From positions 10,680,501 through 10,744,500 of the forward strand of contig NW_027478159.1 of assembly GCF_051020975.1 (NCBI RefSeq): a stretch of 64,000 nt of DNA. The letters run 5' to 3'. The number at the start of each line of letters is the position of its first letter. Position 1 is the stretch's first letter. The notes under the pieces are model-generated. The model was not told the DNA's origin. It made no database searches and was given only the letters and a program-made list of their open reading frames with translations. Made by a program: the position numbers and the translations under genes. Below are positions 61,560-64,000 of this stretch, in pieces. This DNA comes from Osmia lignaria lignaria. Its lineage: Eukaryota > Arthropoda > Insecta > Hymenoptera > Megachilidae.

Positions 61560-62203
61560 TTGCAGATTTATCTCAAGTTAAGGGGCCTGACGGATATATT
61601 TCGAGATATTTCTTCTTCTTGTTGTTCTTCTTCTGCACAGCTAAGCTGGAAGTGGCATTTGCGGCTCGCACTAGTGCAGAGTTATCTCAAAGAAAGGGGC
61701 CACGGTGTTTCTGTATCCCTATTATGTTGGTGCGGCTTCGGAACTTTTAAATATCTCGATATATCTCGAAAACTACGCTTCTGATCAAAAAATATCATAG
61801 AACATAAATTGTAGGAAACATAATTCTCTACAAAAAACGTCTCTTAACATTTTGCCATAGCTCGCTTCGTTTCCGAGATATTTGCAGATTCAGCTCAAAG
61901 GAACTGGCCTGACGGCCATATTTCGAGATATTTCTTCTTCTTGTTGTTCTTCCTCTGCACAGCTAAGCTGGAAGTGGCATTTGCAGCTCGCAATAGTGCA
62001 GAGTTATCTCAAAGAAAGGGGCCACGGTGTTTCTGTATCTCTATTATGTTGGTGCGGCTTCGGAACTTTTAAATATCTTGATATATCTCGAGAACTAGGC
62101 ATCTGATCAAAAAATATCATAGAACATAAAAAGTAGGAAACTCAATTCTCTACAAAAAAGGTCTCTTAACATTTTGCAATAGCTCGCTTCGTTTCCGAGA
62201 TAT
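61560..62203 (+). repeat. Two monomers interrupting the terminal triads (units 191-192)
   Basis: Unit 191 has the CAAGTTAAGG and ACGGATATAT changes of unit 183. Unit 192 is the last GATTCAGCTC...AACTGGCC unit and has a private ACGGCCATAT and AACTAGGC. They separate triad 2 from triad 3, so units 188-190 and 193-195 are 1,610 bp apart instead of 966. Confidence 0.8.
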
Positions 62204-64000
62204 TTGCAGATTTATCTCAAGGGAAGGGGCCTGACGGACATATTTCGAGATATTTCTTCTTCTTGTTGTTCTTCTTCTGCACAGCTAAGCTGGAAGTGGC
62301 ATTTGCGGCTCCCAATAGTGCAGAGTTATCTCAAAGAGAGGGGCCACGGTGTTTCTGTATCTCTATTATGTTGGTGCGGCTTCGGAACTTTTAAACATCT
62401 TGATATATCTCGAGAGCTACGCGTCTGATCAAAAAATATCATAGAACATAAAAAGTAGGAAACATAATTCTCTACAAAAAAGGTCTCTTAACATTTTGCC
62501 ATAGCTCGCTTCGTTTCCGAGATATTTGCAGATTTATCTCAAGGGAAGTGGCCTGACGGACATATTTCGAGATATTTCTTCTTCTTGTTGTTCTTCCTCT
62601 GCACAGCTAAGCTGGAAGTGGCATTTGCAGCTCGCAATAGTGCAGAGTTATCTCAAAGAAAGGGGCCACGGTGTTTCTGTATCTCTATTATGTTGGTGCG
62701 GCTTCGGAACTTTTAAATATCTCGATATATCTCGAAAACTACGCTTCTGATCAAAAAATATCATAGAACATAAATTGTAGGAAACATAATTCTCTACAAA
62801 AAAGGTCTCTTAACATTTTGCCATAGCTCGCTTTGTTTCCGAGATATTTGCAGATTTATCTCAAGGGAAGTGGCCTGACGGACATATTTCGAGATATTTC
62901 TTCTTCTTGTTGTTCTTCTTCTGCACAGCTAAGCTGGAAGTGGCATTTGCGGCTCGCACTAGTGCAGAGTTATCTCAAAGAAAGGGGCCACGGTGTTTCT
63001 GTATCTCTATTATGTTGGTGCGGCTTCGGAACTTTTAAATATCTTGATATATCTCGAGAACTACGCATCTGATCAGAAAATATCATAGAAGATAAAAAGT
63101 AGGAAACTTAATTCTCTACAAAAAACGTCTCTTAACATTTTGCCATAGCTCGCTTCGTTTCCGAGATATTTGCAGATTTATCTCAAGGGAAGGGGCCTAA
63201 CGGACATATTTCGAGATATTTCTTCTTCTTGTTGTTCTTCTTCTGCACAGCTAAGCTGGAAGTGGCATTTCCAGCTCCCAATAGTGCAGAGTTATCTCAA
63301 TGAGAAGGGCCACGGTGTTTCTGTATCTCTATTATGTTGGTGCGGCTTCGGAACTTTTAAATATCTTGATATATCTCGAGAGCTACGCGTCTGATCAAAA
63401 AATATCATAGAACATAAAAAGTAGGAAACATAATTCTCTACAAAAAAGGTCTCTTAACATTTTGCCATAGCTCGCTTCGTTTCCGAGATATTTGCAGATT
63501 TATCTCAAGGGAAGTGGCCTGACGGACATATTTCGAGATATTTCTTCTTCTTGTTGTTCTTCCTCTGCACAGCTAAGCTGGAAGTGGCATTTGTAGCTCG
63601 CAATAGTGCAGAGTTATCTCAAAGAAAGGGGCCACGGTGTTTCTGTATCTCTATTATGTTGGTGCGGCTTCGGAACTTTTAAATATCTCGATATATCTCG
63701 AAAACTACGCTTCTGATCAAAAAATATCATAGAACATAAATTGTAGGAAACATAATTCTCTACAAAAAAGGTCTCTTAACATTTTGCCATAGCTCGCTTC
63801 GTTTCCGAGATATTTGCAGATTTATCTCAAGGGAAGTGGCCTGACGGACATATTTCGAGATATTTCTTCTTCTTGTTGTTCTTCTTCTGCACAGCTAAGC
63901 TGGAAGTGGCATTTGCGGCTCGCACTAGTGCAGAGTTATCTCAAAGAAAGGGGCCACGGTGTTTCTGTATCTCTATTATGTTGGTGCGGCTTCGGAACTT
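62204..64000 (+). repeat. Terminal three-unit higher-order repeat, copies 3-4 (units 193-198)
   Basis: Triads start at 62204 and 63170. Units 194-195 look identical or nearly so to units 189-190, including the GCTTTGTTTCC junction and the GAAGATAAAAAG tail. Unit 193 is a mosaic: TTTGCGG joined to CTCCCAATAG. Unit 196 has the private CTCAATGAGAAGGG and unit 197 TTTGTAGCTC. The last triad is cut by the window end. Confidence 0.8.
63814..64000 (+). repeat. Partial monomer at right edge (monomer positions 1-187)
   Basis: The last unit is cut by the window end at GCTTCGGAACTT, monomer position 187. It is of the AAGTGGCC type with the GCGGCTCGCACTAG body, like units 187, 190 and 195. The array continues to the right. 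Confidence 0.97.

Larger units (their letters stand above)
1..64000 (+). repeat. Satellite DNA array, 322-bp monomer, head to tail, 199 unit starts
   Basis: The same 322-bp unit repeats without interruption and always in one orientation. Unit starts (TTG of TTGCAGATTT) fall at 87, 409, 731, 1053 and so on to 63814. All spacings are 322 bp except seven of 319 and eight of 321. Units differ from one another at a few percent of positions by eye, mostly single substitutions that are shared between subsets of units. The hand-counted consensus is about 39% GC. A unit near 320 bp is close to two nucleosome repeats, as in many known satellites. No flanking or inserted unique DNA is seen, so the array extends beyond both ends. 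Role unknown: pericentromeric, centromeric or other heterochromatin are possible and cannot be separated from sequence alone. I do not recognise the family by name. Confidence 0.98.

Noticed and set aside
87..63394. Recurring plus-strand open frame of 74 codons in most monomers (monomer positions 1-225)
   Set aside because: It begins at TTG, with no consistent ATG, ribosome-binding or splice context. 322 is not a multiple of three, so each copy is closed within its unit. It is broken by amplified 1-bp deletions and by substitutions in many units. With units differing by only a few percent, an open frame in the ancestor would stay open in most copies without selection. An in-frame ATG at monomer position 31 exists only in the CCTGATGGACAT subfamily.
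1..64000. CRISPR array
   Set aside because: Periodic, but the whole 322 bp is repeated with no unique spacers, and no cas genes are present.
1..64000. Transposon or retroelement tandem, ribosomal or 5S RNA gene cluster
   Set aside because: No terminal inverted repeats, target-site duplications, transposase or reverse transcriptase frames were found, and no segment I recognise as 5S, tRNA or snRNA sequence was found in the unit on either strand.
1..64000. Telomeric or simple-sequence end
   Set aside because: No runs of TTAGG, TTAGGG or related telomere repeats; the only simple repeat is the short TTC/TTG tract inside each monomer.

Overview
The whole 64 kb window is one uninterrupted satellite DNA array. 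A single unit of 322 bp repeats head to tail, always in the same orientation, from the first base to the last. Using the TTG of the conserved segment TTGCAGATTTATCTC as phase zero, unit starts can be followed from position 87 to 63814: 199 starts, 198 of them complete to the next start. The distance 87-63814 is 63,727 bp, which is 198 x 322 minus 29 bp. Those 29 bp are fully accounted for by seven units of 319 bp and eight units of 321 bp. There is no unique sequence, gene, transposon, RNA gene or CRISPR array. No bacterial, viral or plasmid hallmark is present. Units are numbered 0 (start 87) to 198 (start 63814) below; 'monomer position' means 1-322 counted from that TTG.

Organism: a eukaryotic heterochromatin-type satellite. 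The hand-counted consensus is about 39% GC (126 of 322), with about 11 CpG against roughly 12 expected, so CpG is not depleted. That suits a lineage with sparse CpG methylation such as many insects and other invertebrates, but I do not recognise the satellite and the assignment is only a guess.

Layout: (1) 1-1052, units 0-2, related to units at 6.2 kb and 2.7 kb. (2) 1053-21007 (copy A) and 21330-40318 (copy B) are two nearly identical blocks of about 19-20 kb that share private substitutions and indels in the same order. They differ by insertions or deletions of whole units, so the offset between them steps through 20277, 21565, 19633, 19955, 19633 and 19311 bp. (3) Within each copy are local higher-order repeats: a 3-unit pattern (12966-17473 and 32921-37427) and a 7/8-unit pattern (17795-21007 and 37428-45140) that continues past the end of copy B. 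(4) 45141-64000 has a different mix of subfamilies, with a 5-unit repeat (47717-50936), a 2-unit repeat (51259-52546), a 6/7-unit repeat (52869-56732) and a terminal 3-unit repeat (59628-64000).

Inside the unit: a 26-bp segment occurs twice, 114 bp apart, with 3 mismatches. A motif CGAGATATTT occurs twice direct (50 bp apart) and twice inverted (10 bp apart). A TTC/TTG trinucleotide tract is the site of all the 3-bp losses. An A-tract-rich linker occupies monomer positions about 228-294. A 74-codon open frame recurs in most units but starts at TTG, is broken by amplified 1-bp deletions, and shows nothing to support it as a gene. The features therefore describe the unit, its variants and its higher-order organisation, and no CDS is called.
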